Part shown: positions 34,086 through 44,570 of the stretch, in pieces
Numbering within the stretch: the stretch's first letter is position 1
How the letters are laid out: every line of letters begins with the position of its first letter
Assembly: GCF_030272615.1 (NCBI RefSeq)
Contig: NC_081405.1
Location: 570,029,095 to 570,087,094 of the forward strand
Origin: Cryptomeria japonica
Taxonomy: Eukaryota > Streptophyta > Pinopsida > Cupressales > Cupressaceae
Direction: 5' to 3'
Length of the DNA stretch: 58,000 nucleotides
Made by a program: the position numbers and the translations under genes
The notes under the pieces: generated by a model
The model's input: only the letters and a program-made list of their open reading frames with translations
Database searches by the model: none
What the model was told of the DNA's origin: nothing

Positions 34086-34985
34086 TCACCCCATTTTGTA
34101 AATGTAGTGGGGGGGCTGATATTGAATGACTATCTTAGGTTTCTTTTGCAACAAATGTGGTTTGCCATGTGATTTTGGAGATATTGGTAAATTCCCAATG
34201 AGGAATGTTTGAGCCATTGAATACTCTCCGCATCCTTGGTCCTGTATCTTCAATTTTCCTTTGACAACATCTAACAATTCATTAGGATCCACATAATTAT
34301 GTAAGTGGGCCTCTCTATTGACTGGGACTTGTTGCTGCGGGGAATTCTTTAGATTAGCACAAAATTGAAATGGATTACGATCTCCTGGAATTGTTATCTC
34401 AATCCCATTGTAAGGATATTTTAAACAAAGATGATAAGTAGATAGAACTGCTTTCATTGCATGGATCCACGGACAGCCAAGAATCATATTGTAAGGGAGA
34501 TCGAGCTCTAGGACTTGCAGGAAAGTGTTTTCTGTCACCGGACCGACTCTGATAGGCAATGAAATTACCCCTTTAGATGGGTGCTCAGCATCATCATATG
34601 CTTTGATTGTTATTCTTTTGGAAGAATCAATGTCATTTTTTGTATAACCAAGACCAATGACCACTCTCAAGGTACAGATGTTAAGACCTGCTCCGCCATC
34701 TATCAAGACTCGTTGGATCTTGCAATTATGGACAAAGACTTCAAAATGTAAAGGATCATTATGAGGCAGCTTATCAGGAGAAATATCATTATCAGAAAAG
34801 GCGACATGTTGGAAAACAGCTAGATGTCCAATTCGGGCTTGAAACTGATCAACGTCAATGTCTATGGGGACAGTGGACTCAATTAAAACTTTATCTAGGA
34901 CTGGGCGATGCATAGGGGACATTTTCAACAACTCAAGAATTGATATTTGTGCAGGTGTCTTCCCCAGATGATCTAGGAGATTATA
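34086..34985 (-). pseudogene. Element D aspartic protease
   Basis: Open from 34931 to 34086. KIQRVLIDGGAGLNICTL carries the catalytic Asp in a DGG variant of the D-S/T-G motif, typical of Tat and Athila proteases. LELDLPYNMILGCPWIHAM supplies the ILG flap-side motif and the hydrophobic core near the C-terminal end. A TAG at about 34985 separates it from the gag tail in the same frame. Confidence 0.87.
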
Positions 34986-35582
34986 CTAACTCGTAGGAGT
35001 TGATTTGGGAGTAATTGCAGGAGCTCCTTTCAAGACTATTTTGGATCGACAAGTGGTGACTGCGCAAGAAGGATCTTGTCCCTTTAATCTTATGGTGGAA
35101 ACATACTCATTTGATGCTCGAAAACAATTGATGACATTGTTATAACCATTATTTGCATAATTAAGATTCGTTGTTTGGGTAGAGTTTGAAGAAGATGCTC
35201 TACCCTTGTCATGATCAAGCAAAGGAGTTTTGAAAATTGTATGATCAGTGTTAGAGGTTGTGTTGGGCAGGTCTACCTCAATTACTCCTTGAACTAACAA
35301 GTCTTGAATCGTATGTTTCAATTGAAAACACTATGCGGTTTTATGTCCTTTTGACCGATGGTATTCACAATATGCATTATCATTCCACCAATGCGACTTT
35401 ACCAATGGTTCTTCCTTGACATCAGGTAACTTGATAAAATTTGCTTGTATTAATTGTTTCATTACTAACTCAATAGCCTCTCCCAATGGCATAAACTGTC
35501 GGGGAGGCCCATCCCTTGATCTGAAAGATTTTCATTGTTGGTTTTGTTGCTGACCTTGTTGTTGATTATATTGTTGAGTATA
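34986..35582 (-). pseudogene. Element D gag C-terminal region with CHHC-type finger
   Basis: In the frame of gag, after stops at about 35580 (TAA) and 35528 (TGA). It includes a Gln/Asn-rich run and then CEYHRSKGHKTA, stop (TAG, near 35330), CFQLKHTIQDLL. This is the CX2HX4HX4C finger typical of Tat gag proteins. The counterpart in E is CQFHRQLGHDTEKC. Confidence 0.75.
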
Positions 35583-36420
35583 TTATTGGTATTGCAGCTG
35601 TTGAGTAACATTGCTTGCTTGTGTTTGATTTTGGTGCATAGCCGACATATTAGGAGCACTCAATTGCTTTATTGTGAAAGTGGGTTGATTTGCATTCACT
35701 ACTCTTGCATCGACAACTCCATCATTAGTGACATTCTTGTTTTTGTACCAAAATCTATTTTTCTCCCCTGAAGTGTTTGTGTTATCACTATCTTTGTTGA
35801 GTTTAATGAGTCCCTTAGCTACAAGAGCAGTTTTAATGTTCATCCCTTTCTTAATGAGCTTCTCAATGGTACTAGGACTTTTCAATTTGAGCTCATACAT
35901 CATTTCTGGGACCAAATTTTGAATAAATAAGTTCACTTGTTGTTCTTTAGGTATATCTAGGGAAGAACGACTGTACAAGCTTTGCCATCTTTGCAAGAAA
36001 GTCACTAATGGTTCACCTTGCTTTTTCTTGGTGTTACATAAATCTGACATGGTCACTTCACTGTCAATGTTGAATGTGAAGTGGGATATAAACTTTTGAG
36101 CCAATTCTGACCATGTCTTTATGTTCCCTGGCAAATGTGAATTCCAATCCATGGCTTGTCCTGTGAGACTTTGTGTGAATAAGTGCATCAAATATGTTTC
36201 CTCATAGCTCACTTTAGTACATGTTGCAAAAAATGCTCGAATATGGTCTTTCGGATTCTCGTTCCCCTTATATTTCTCAAAATTAGTAGCCTCAAAATTA
36301 TTAGGAAAGGGAGGCATGTACACAGGCGCAAAAGTGCCCAAAAAGCTCCGAGTCACCCTATTTCTTGAGTTTTTCACCTGCAAACAACTCAAAAGCACTC
36401 AAAACATGGTTAAGGGGTTA
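35583..36420 (-). pseudogene. Element D gag core (N-terminus missing)
   Basis: The retrotransposon gag domain reads MPPFPNNFEATNFEKYKGNE, then DHIRAFFATC, LFTQSLTGQAMDWNSHLPGN, WSELAQKFISHF, KKQGEPLVTFLQRWQSLYSR and LFIQNLVPEMMYELKL. It runs almost into the PBS, with only about 50 bases and no ATG in frame between them. Element E has a leader of about 1.1 kb and a long N-terminal gag segment at that place. The start of gag and the leader therefore seem to be deleted in D. Confidence 0.85.
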
Positions 36421-36423
36421 GTT

Positions 36424-36439
36424 CACATCGGGTTCACCA
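36424..36439 (-). promoter_or_regulatory. Primer-binding site of element D
   Basis: On the minus strand TGGTGAACCCGATGTG begins three bases after the 5' LTR. Element E has TGGTGAACCCGACGTC at the same place. The D version differs by changes that include a CpG-to-TpG transition. The tRNA was not determined. Confidence 0.8.
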
Positions 36440-36442
36440 AAA

Positions 36443-37824
36443 TGTAGATCAGGAAATTGAGAAAAACATCAAAGCAATATCAAATTAGGACAATCACAAA
36501 ACCTAAAACTGCAATGAAAACAATCCTAATCCAATCAATGAAAACATAAAGACAAGATATTCAAATTGCATGAAATCAAAGCAAACCAATGCAGATATCT
36601 CCTTCATGTGGCTCCATTGTTCTTCTTTCACCTTCAAATTTAATGTTGATCTCACCTACAAGTGCAAAATGCAAGTAGAAAGCAAGTTGAGAGATGAAAT
36701 TTGCAGCATAAGGCTACTTGAAAATGTGATTGATTGATCCTTTCATTGAAGAAACTCATCTAATTTATAGACAAATTGGAGGGAGGACAAGATTAGCATG
36801 AAGAGATTTGAAAGGAAATTCAAATCAAGAATGGCAACATTATGACAAATGACAAGTTGCTATGCAAGGAGTATGACAAATTATGACAAATTATGACAAG
36901 TTGCTATGCAAAATGCATGACACACTATGACAAGATTGAAATAGAAATAGAAATTAGAAATTAGAAGAAATTAGCAAATTAGAAAATTGAGGCAAAAGAT
37001 GAAATAGAAATTAGGTGAATTAATTAATAGGTTTTCATCCATTAATTAATTCATGAAAGAGACCTAGGACTAAATAAATAGATTTATTTAACCCACAAAG
37101 AAGAAGAAAAAGGATTAAATGAACAAATCATAAAACCCTAAAAATAAGAGGACAAGGAATTAGGTCAAGACAATAAGAAATTATTGTAGGTTCGATCATG
37201 ATTCTGATTGACAAAGGACCAATGTTGATAAATGATTAAAATTGGTTAACAAAAATCAATGACAAATTGACCAAGATTGACAAGGAGATCAAATTGATAG
37301 GCGCCAATTGATGAGGAACAATGACTAATCGATCCAAATTGACATGATTGAAAAGGATGAGGATCAATGATGAATCGATCACAAAATGACAAGATTGACA
37401 AGGACAAGGATCAATGATGAATCGATCACAAAATGATGAGATTGCTAAGGACAAGGATCGATGACGAATCGATCGTGAAAAGATGAGATTGCTAAGGACA
37501 AGGATCGATGACGAATCAATCATAGAATGACGAGATTTCTAAGGACAAGGATCGATGACGAATCGATTGCAAAAATGACAAGATTGACAAGGACAAGGAT
37601 CGATGACAAATCGATCGCAAAATGACAAGATTGCTATCGACAAGACCTAATTCGGAAGCAAGAAAAATGAGGAATGCAAAAGAAGGACTCGATGCTCGCA
37701 AATGATAAAGATCAAGTGTGCAACATAGAAGAAATGTTAATGCGACACAAGAACCCTAAAATAAGGCAATGTGCATATGTTAAAGTATGACTCCGCAAGC
37801 GTTGACCATTTTTAGACGTCTACA
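36443..37824 (-). repeat. 5' LTR of element D
   Basis: It has the same ends and length as 23845-25226. The 47-bp array lies at 37353-37636 (AAGGAY unit starts at 37353, 37400, 37447, 37494, 37541, 37589). On the minus strand TCTATAAATTAG near 36759-36771 is the likely promoter TATA box. Confidence 0.95.
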
Positions 37825-37829
37825 ATATG
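37825..37829. repeat. Target site duplication ATATG, right copy (element D)
   Basis: It matches 23840-23844. The LTR of C continues directly after it as TAGTCAGTGAGG. Confidence 0.92.
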
Positions 37830-38174
37830 TAGTCAGTGAGGCTCCTTTTGTGATTGAGCAGTGTGCTCTAGGCTATAAGCCTTCCTGAAAGTATCGGCCC
37901 CTATATTTTGTAATATCTCTTGATATGGCCAGTGGATTGATATTGTGGGTCACAAATCCCACCATGGTTTTTCCTCTTTGAGATTTTCCAAGTATAATAA
38001 TGTGTGTTATGGTATCCATTTATGTGATTGGCTTATTGGTTGCTTTAATTCTTTCAATTCTTTATGTATTGGTATACCAGTTGGTGTATGCATGTTTTCA
38101 TAAGGTTAAAATTTATCATTCTGGTAGACCATTGATTCACCCCCCCCTCCTCTCAGTGTTATTATATTCTAATA
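37830..38174 (+). repeat. 5' LTR of element C, second part
   Basis: It continues the LTR of C after D and ends TTCTAATA before the PBS, matching 43759-44104, which ends TTCCAACA. It contains CACCATGGTTTTTCC (37959), shared with the F LTR, and the ending GATTCACCCCCCCCTCCTCT. Confidence 0.87.
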
Positions 38175-38176
38175 AT

Positions 38177-38188
38177 TGGTATCAGAGC
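38177..38188 (+). promoter_or_regulatory. Primer-binding site of element C
   Basis: TGGTATCAGAGC is identical to the PBS of element B and complementary to initiator Met tRNA. Confidence 0.9.
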
Positions 38189-38248
38189 TTTGTACCTCGA
38201 TCTCATAGGAAGCTTAACAACTTGAGGGAGATCTTGAATCCGGAATCC

Positions 38249-39369
38249 ATGGATATGGGTTTGGAAAAGCTACTCAAGATCGCACTTGAAGATTATGATG
38301 CTGAAAGGATGAAGAAATTGAAGTTACAAAATGAATTAAATTCTACTCAGGAATTCATTCTTGTCCTACAGGAGAGGTTGTCATCTGTTCAAGCTAGGAG
38401 GAAGGAAATTTTACAAAATAAGGATGATGAAGAGAAAGATGCACTTAAGGAACAAAGTAAAAAACTGAGTTAGAAAAACATGGTTATGAAAAATGAAATG
38501 CAAGCTGTAACTATGAGAATGTCTAAAGAGATTGAGGACTAGAAGAAAGTGGAAGAAAATCTTGCTGTATCTCTGTTGAAAAAAATTGAAGAATGTGGTA
38601 GGCTGGTTCATGAGAATGATATGCTAAGAATTGATTTAGTAAAATCCTAGAGTAATGAACAAGAGATTTAGAGACAAGTGATAATTCTAAGACATGATCT
38701 AACTATTGCAAGTGAGTACAAAGAAAGATTCAAGATTAGTTCAGCTCAGCTAGATGAGTTATTGAAGAGATAAAGGTAGAATGGAGATTCCAGTGGACTT
38801 GGATTTGAACAAGGATAGAGTTTCAGTACTGCTAATGAAGATCAAACCCATAAGGCACTGGTAAGGTAGTTCAATGCCTATAAATTCAATGGTAGATGTT
38901 TTATTTGCAATAAATTTGGTCACATGGCTAGGCAATGTAGAAACAAAGCAAATTAGAACCCTCATTCTACTCCCGGTCAATGTTCTAAATGTAATAAGTA
39001 TGGTCATAAGACAAAATATTATAGAATGAATGTAAAATGTTATGCATGTGGAAATTTAGACATATGGCTAATTAGTGCAAGTCAAGCAATTATATCGGTT
39101 TTAGCAAACCAATTCAAAAGGACAATGTTACATGTTATGCATGTAATAAGGTTGGACATATTGCTAAATTTTGTAGAAGCAAAAATTTGCCGGTTGGTAA
39201 TGGAGGATCAAATGAGAAAGGGAAAGAAAAGATTAATGAAATCTGGCAAGATCATACCCAAAGATGGGTCAAAAAGACCGAAGAAAAATCTACAGATGGT
39301 ATTTCACCAGTTACTTATCCGACAGAAGAGGTTTCTCTTGCATCAGTAGGAAGCTCATCTGATAACTGA
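38249..39369 (+). pseudogene. Element C ORF1: coiled-coil protein with CCHC knuckles
   Basis: ATG at 38249. About 175 residues are charged and heptad-rich (coiled coil), broken by several TAG stops. Four knuckles follow: CFICNKFGHMARQC, CSKCNKYGHKTKYY with its last Cys changed to Tyr, CYACGN cut by a one-base shift, and CYACNKVGHIAKFC (near 39130). The tail is Lys/Glu/Ser-rich and ends at TGA 39367-39369. The layout is that of B ORF1, but residue identity outside the knuckles is low. RNA binding is likely from the knuckles; a particle-forming role is only a guess. Confidence 0.7.
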
Positions 39370-39719
39370 AGTAGATGCCCTAGGGGTAGGAAAAATTCAT
39401 GAAGATGTTTTATATGCCCCAGGAAGAGGTTTTGGAAGATGTTCCAGACATTGGAGATGCTTATCCAACATGGATATGTTTTGTTTGAGATCTGGTATCT
39501 TTCACTAAAATTGATTGATGTTAATGAAAGATTAGGGTTTTTTTGGAGGATAAAAGGTTGAATCTACTTCATTTTTTATCTTCTTGCATTGAGAGCGATT
39601 CGGAGCGATTAAAGATGATTTAGTGCGATAAGATATTTTCTTAAGCAATTTCATTGGCAATTGGAAGAGGTCTTTAGGTTTTTTCACCGAAAGTAATTCA
39701 CAGGTATTTATCTTTTATC
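39370..39719 (+). other. Element C spacer between ORF1 and ORF2
   Basis: There is no coding frame. Short repeats of GAGCGATT occur near 39592-39612. TTCACAGGTATTTATC just before ORF2 resembles the sequence upstream of ORF2 in B. Confidence 0.4.
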
Positions 39720-42700
39720 ATGGAAGCAATATCATCATCTGTACCTATCTTTGTTTCAAATCCAACTGTAGTTGAGGTCAAGGACCGTCCTAGGCTTATT
39801 TTCAAGTGATATCTGCATGTGGCTGCCCTAGAAGATTCAGTTGGCACTTTTTCTCATGTCCTAGAAGGAGTTGTGTATGTCAAAGATGTAAGAGATTACA
39901 TCCATTGTCACATTGAGGATTTGGGAATGTAAGATATCAAGAGTATGTACATGAATGAGCTAATGGGAGATTTTGGAAAGATTAAGCCTAAGTACAAACA
40001 CATCGAGGATTTAGGGTTTACTGGCATTCTAGACATTTCACAATTTGAAGATTGAATCATTAGGTAAGTTTTGAGGAGGGTGCATGGAGATTTTACCTAG
40101 TTAGATAGACCATATAAGATTACAAAGGAGGCCATCAGGGCAATCACCAGTTTACCACAGGTTGGACAACGTCTGGATAGGAATATTTCTAATGATCATG
40201 TCAACAAGATTACTAGTGCAACATCGGACAAGAGATCTATGAGAATAAGTAATATCACTGATACAAATATTAGATTCGGTAGCATGGTCATCGGGTATAA
40301 GGTAACACAATCAAACTGACACAATTTTGTTTCTAGCTCCTGCATTTTTCATAGCTTACAAGATGATGAGAGAAAATGAGAAACTGGATCTATGTGGTTG
40401 GATGTTAGATGAAATGTTGATAAACCTAGGAAAGATTAAAGGAGAAAAGAAAGGGACTTTCCGATATGGTAACCTAATTGTCTGTTTAATTCTATTTTTC
40501 ATGAATGAGACTCTCGATTTTGGGAAGAGACAACGAGAATTTGATATCCTAGTAGGGAGGCAACTAAAATAGTCAATTGCTAAATTAGGCAGTAAAAAAG
40601 ATGACAAAGTATGGGGTTATTTTAAGGTATTCTAGAAGACTATGCAATCTAGAGAAAGGATTCCTAATCACATTGTTGTGAAATACTCAACTGACATATG
40701 TTTTATGGTGAAGAAAGATGAAACACTCATGGAAGCAGTCAAACCCTGAAAGATCTAGATTCAAGAGATGGGCTATGAAGTGGATACACAGATTTTAGAT
40801 GCTTATGAAAAGATGTTTATTGACGCACATGTTGATGAAGCTGAGAAGCCCTATGGTACTGCTAAGCAGAAGACACAAGAGGTTGAAAGTGAGTTCAACC
40901 AGAAGAAAAGAGAGAAGCAGGAAGGTAAGGCAAGTAAGTTTGTACAAAAGGTTTCACAGGACATCAAAGAATTAATTGATGTTGTCCCTGAGAAAGGGAG
41001 GAAGATTAAAGAATCATAAGTATTCATTATGTCTATTACAACAGAGTCTACATCTAAGGATGACACACCCATGGCTTATAAAAGCGTTATAAGGAAGAAC
41101 ATAGAAGAAACCAAGGTAGAGGTTAAGAAGCAACCGGTTAGGAAAGTTACATTTAAGTTACCAACACAGAAGAAAGAACCAAAAGAAACACCTTCAACCC
41201 CATCCGGTACTGGTAGAAGGAAGAAGAAGGGAGACATTGATCTAGTAATTGAATCTGGTAATGTAACTATCACTCTACCAAACAATTGTGCAGAGTTAGT
41301 TAATAAGATTACTAATGATGGTATGTTAAACAACATGTAGTTTTATTATGAATATTTAGAGGATGATGACCAAAGAGAAATAGAGGAAGCAATATTGTTA
41401 TATTTGGATATTTATGAGAAAGCCTTGATAGAAATTGAAGACCAAATACCAGTAGAATTGTATGATATGTTAGATGCTAGGAGACTGCCAGCAATGCAAA
41501 TAAACAAGCATATTAAGATACAAGAGTAGTTATTTGTTTGTGTTTCTATTGCTCTAGATAGGACACTTGAGGTTGTAGATAGAAAAATCTTTAACAACAA
41601 ACATAAACTAATCAGTCTTATGTTAGGAAGAGTAAATGAGATAATCAAGGAGACCCAGAAGGCATGACTTAAGTTCTTTGAAGAGAACCGTGGTTTTTAT
41701 ACTTCATCGAAATAAAAAATAGATACTACTGACATCCTGGTTGAAGGAAACAGAAAGGGTATTATGGGTACTTCATCCTTAATTTTTAAAAACATTAAGA
41801 GAGTGGAAATTAAGCCCCTAGTAGATACAAATGTACAGGAAAATGTAGAGTTACCAAAAAATACAGAGAGTGTAAAGGTTGATAATGTAAAAGATACTAA
41901 TGTTGAGGATAACACTCCTCCATATATAGATGTATAGGTTGAGGCTACAGTTCCTAGAGAGGAACCAACAGGTACTGAGATTGCACCAAGTGGTGAAGCC
42001 ATTAGCACAAGTGAGGAAGCTATAGAGGTTAGAAAATAAAAGGAGAAGAAAGGAGAATCTGGTAGGGAACCAATAGTGAGTCCATCATTGTTCAAATTTG
42101 ACACCTTGTAGGTTGAAAAGAAAAACATAACTGAGATGAGCTCTACTGAACTCACGATGATGACTGCACAAAAATTGATGAAGGAGGGATCTATAGATAA
42201 AGGGATTATTGATTAGTCTATCACTATTTTACATAGACTAGTCCTAGAGTGCAGGTTTGATAGAGAAGTGAGCCCATCCGGCAAGCTTAAGACAATTACT
42301 GAGCATATTTCAAAGGATTTTCAATCCTTGCAATAGATATCAAACCGACAAGAACTAGAGAGGTTCATACAGGCAAATAGAGCTACATTTGATCAAGTAA
42401 TTGAGTCTAAGAGGAAGAAGATTGATGAAAAGTTAAAATTGATAGATAATTCTTTAAAGCAATCTACAAATATTTACAGAGTATGTTGTAACATATGTTT
42501 TTACATTTAATTTCGATAAGAAGATTAAGGAATCTCAAGAGAAAAATGCAAGTATAGCCAATTCTTTTGACGGATTGAATTTGTTAACTACATCCATTGA
42601 TGGTCAGATTTTGGTTTTGGAAGCCCAAATTTCTTTTCTTAAGAAAAAAAAAATTCATAAGAAGAGCTAGAAGTCTTAGAGGTTCAGTGAGTCCCCGGTT

Positions 42701-42902
42701 GGATTCACTCAGTGTACATAAGGAGTGTATGAATATGATTGGTAAGCCCACACCAGTAGAGTTAAGTAAGAAAGAGTCATTTGCTCATATGCTAAATGGA
42801 CTTGTATCTATTTCTGGCACTTTCCAATCTAGTTGGGATACTTATCTAGAGCTTTTGGAGAAGGCTTATCTAGAAATTTTCAAATTTGTTAAGCTCCGGT
42901 AA
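39720..42902 (+). pseudogene. Element C ORF2: unknown protein homologous to B ORF2
   Basis: ATG 39720 to TAA 42900-42902, about 1,060 codons with many stops and some shifts. Counterparts to B: HGDFT-LDRPYKITKEAIRA aligns with HDDLMWLEEKPFKITKEIIH. AYKMMRENEKLDLCGWMLDE and FRYGNLIVCLILFFMNE align with AYKIVKKGMKIDLCEVLLKN and LKFGSLLVCMFFYFEK. RIPNHIVVKYSTDICFMV aligns with IPPKLVEKYKDDICFKV. A Lys/Glu/Thr-rich middle and a helical C-terminal part follow, as in B. No enzyme motif is seen. The function is unknown. Confidence 0.62.
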
Positions 42903-43193
42903 GGTATTTTTGGTATATTCATTGTACAATATTTTCATTCTTCATCCCAGTTTTGGATTTTTGGTATTATTTTTGGAATTTTGATGGCATTGATGTAAAA
43001 GGGGTACTGATATAGATGTGAAAAAGAAAAAGGGAGTTGTATACATTAGGGTGAGACATGGAGATATGGAGATATGGAGTGTTTTCTATTGATGAATATT
43101 TAGCTCAGGGGGAGCAGGATTAGGATTAAACTGACAGATGACACCATGATCATTTTTCACATGAGTGTTGCCATCAATTCCAAAGGGGGATAT
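42903..43193 (+). promoter_or_regulatory. Element C 3' non-coding region with polypurine tracts
   Basis: An upstream AAAAGGGG (42997-43004) and an AGGGGGAGC near 43107 precede the functional tract AAAGGGGGATAT (43182-43193) that abuts the 3' LTR. Confidence 0.65.
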
Positions 43194-44104
43194 TGTTGGT
43201 AATTGACACTCAATTGGTTGGTTTCACTATGTTATCATTGATAGCAACATGGTCTCTTTTTATGGCTTCATGTTTTGGTTTAGTTGTATACCAGCAAGCA
43301 TTTCATAGACACTTCACCGACACCGATAGGAAGGAAGGATTTCTTTGGTTACTGACAGTGAAAACCGAAATGGTTTAGAATAAGGTTATCAGTATTAGAG
43401 GCCGACATCTCTTGGATCCAGCATTGGCAATTGTTTTTGATATTCATGTATTTATGTTATCTAGCCAACATGTATATTGTCATTGTAATTATCTTTGTAA
43501 GCTAACATAAGGCATGATAAATTTTATAGGGTATATAGGTCAATTAAATTAGATCATTTTGATATATGTGGATGATAATAAAGATGTGAATATGGATGGA
43601 TAGATGATGTGAAATATATGAGAGATTATGTATGAGAGGATATTTTTGTAAAGGGTTATTCTGGTAAAGGGTTTAGGGTTTCAGACTGGAACAATATTCT
43701 GGCATAGAAGATGTTATCTTAGTAGTTCACTCATTTCTCTGGATTGTAGTCTAGATTTATATGTAGTCAGTGAGGATCCTTTTGTGATTGAGTAGTGTGT
43801 TCTAGGCTGTAAGCTTTCCTGCAAGTGCAGTCCCCTATATTTTGTAATATCTCCTCATAAGGCCAGTGGATTGATATTGTGAGTCACAAATCCCACTTTG
43901 TTTTTTCCTCTTTGAGGTTTTCCACATATAGTTCTATATGTTATGGTATCCATTTATGTGATTGTCTTATTGGTTGCTTTACTTCTTTCAATTCTTTATA
44001 TACCGGTATACCAGTTGGTGTATGCATGTTTTAATAAGGTTAAAATTGATCATTCTAGTAAAACACTGATTCACCCCCCCTCTCTATGTTTTTGGATTCC
44101 AACA
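43194..44104 (+). repeat. 3' LTR of element C
   Basis: TGTTGGTAAT to TTCCAACA. It corresponds to 23235-23844 joined to 37830-38174 and shows the uninterrupted site into which D went (ATATGTAGTCAG). It lacks about 20 bases present in the 5' LTR near 23368 (GGTACCATCATCGGCACTAG). Confidence 0.9.
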
Positions 44105-44109
44105 ATCCT
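44105..44109. repeat. Target site duplication ATCCT, right copy (element C)
   Basis: It matches 23230-23234. Confidence 0.85.
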
Positions 44110-44570
44110 CACATAGTATTTTTATCCTGGAATTTCCTAGAATGATCAATTTTGGTATAAAAATGATTCTAACCTACAAACACAAAGACAAAAAAATTGT
44201 TATGGTTTTTGAGGTATTTTCCTTATTTAAACTCCTATTTTGGTTTTTTGATCTCTGCACACAACCAAAAGGAAAAAGATAAATAAAATGTTTTCAATCC
44301 TAGTTGTTGATTAAGGTAAATAGGTATTACAGGGACCCAAAACCCAAAAGTTCTACAATAACCATAAAATAAGCATTAAAGTCCAAAACCAACAGCGAAA
44401 GCTAAACGAACTTAGTCCAAGCCCACAAAATAGCCTACAAAATAAAAACAATTAAGACGAGAGAAAACAAAGACCTACTGATAAGAATGTTCTAACTCTG
44501 CCTTCTTCTAAATAACTTTCTTGTTGATAGCCTCCAACTAGTCCATGATAAATTGGGAGTTGCCTTTCTC
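44110..44570 (-). other. Sequence downstream of gene remnant H
   Basis: On the minus strand the H frame can be followed a little past its TAA-type end, with Trp-like positions as stops (NSQFIMD-LEAINKKVI). The rest reads as a T-rich sequence without recognisable motifs, possibly a 3' untranslated region. Confidence 0.4.

Larger units (their letters stand above)
23845..37824 (-). mobile_element. Ty3/gypsy Tat-type LTR retrotransposon D, complete ends
   Basis: A 14.0-kb element read on the minus strand. The order is 5' LTR (36443-37824), PBS, gag, protease, G-patch, RT, two RNase H domains, integrase, a conserved non-coding segment, an opposite-strand PMD gene, polypurine tract and 3' LTR (23845-25226). 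Both LTRs are 1,382 bp and differ by about three per cent over the first 130 bases compared by eye, so it is probably the youngest Tat element here. It still has about eleven stops before the second RNase H and one or two frameshifts. The integrase catalytic residues are intact. Confidence 0.93.
23235..44104 (+). mobile_element. Element C: second knuckle-type non-autonomous LTR element, split by D
   Basis: Removing D and one ATATG copy leaves an element of about 6.9 kb. It has LTRs of about 0.91-0.96 kb, the initiator-Met PBS, a polypurine tract and an ATCCT duplication. It encodes ORF1 (coiled coil plus CCHC knuckles) and ORF2 homologous to that of B, and no protease, integrase or RT. Its LTRs are visibly more diverged from each other than those of B or D, in keeping with C being older than the D inserted in it. 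Confidence 0.87.

Noticed and set aside
23235-44104. Treating the C-like pieces at 23.2 kb and 37.8 kb as solo LTRs
   Set aside because: The ATATG duplication around D and the ATCCT duplication around the whole show that they are two halves of one LTR.
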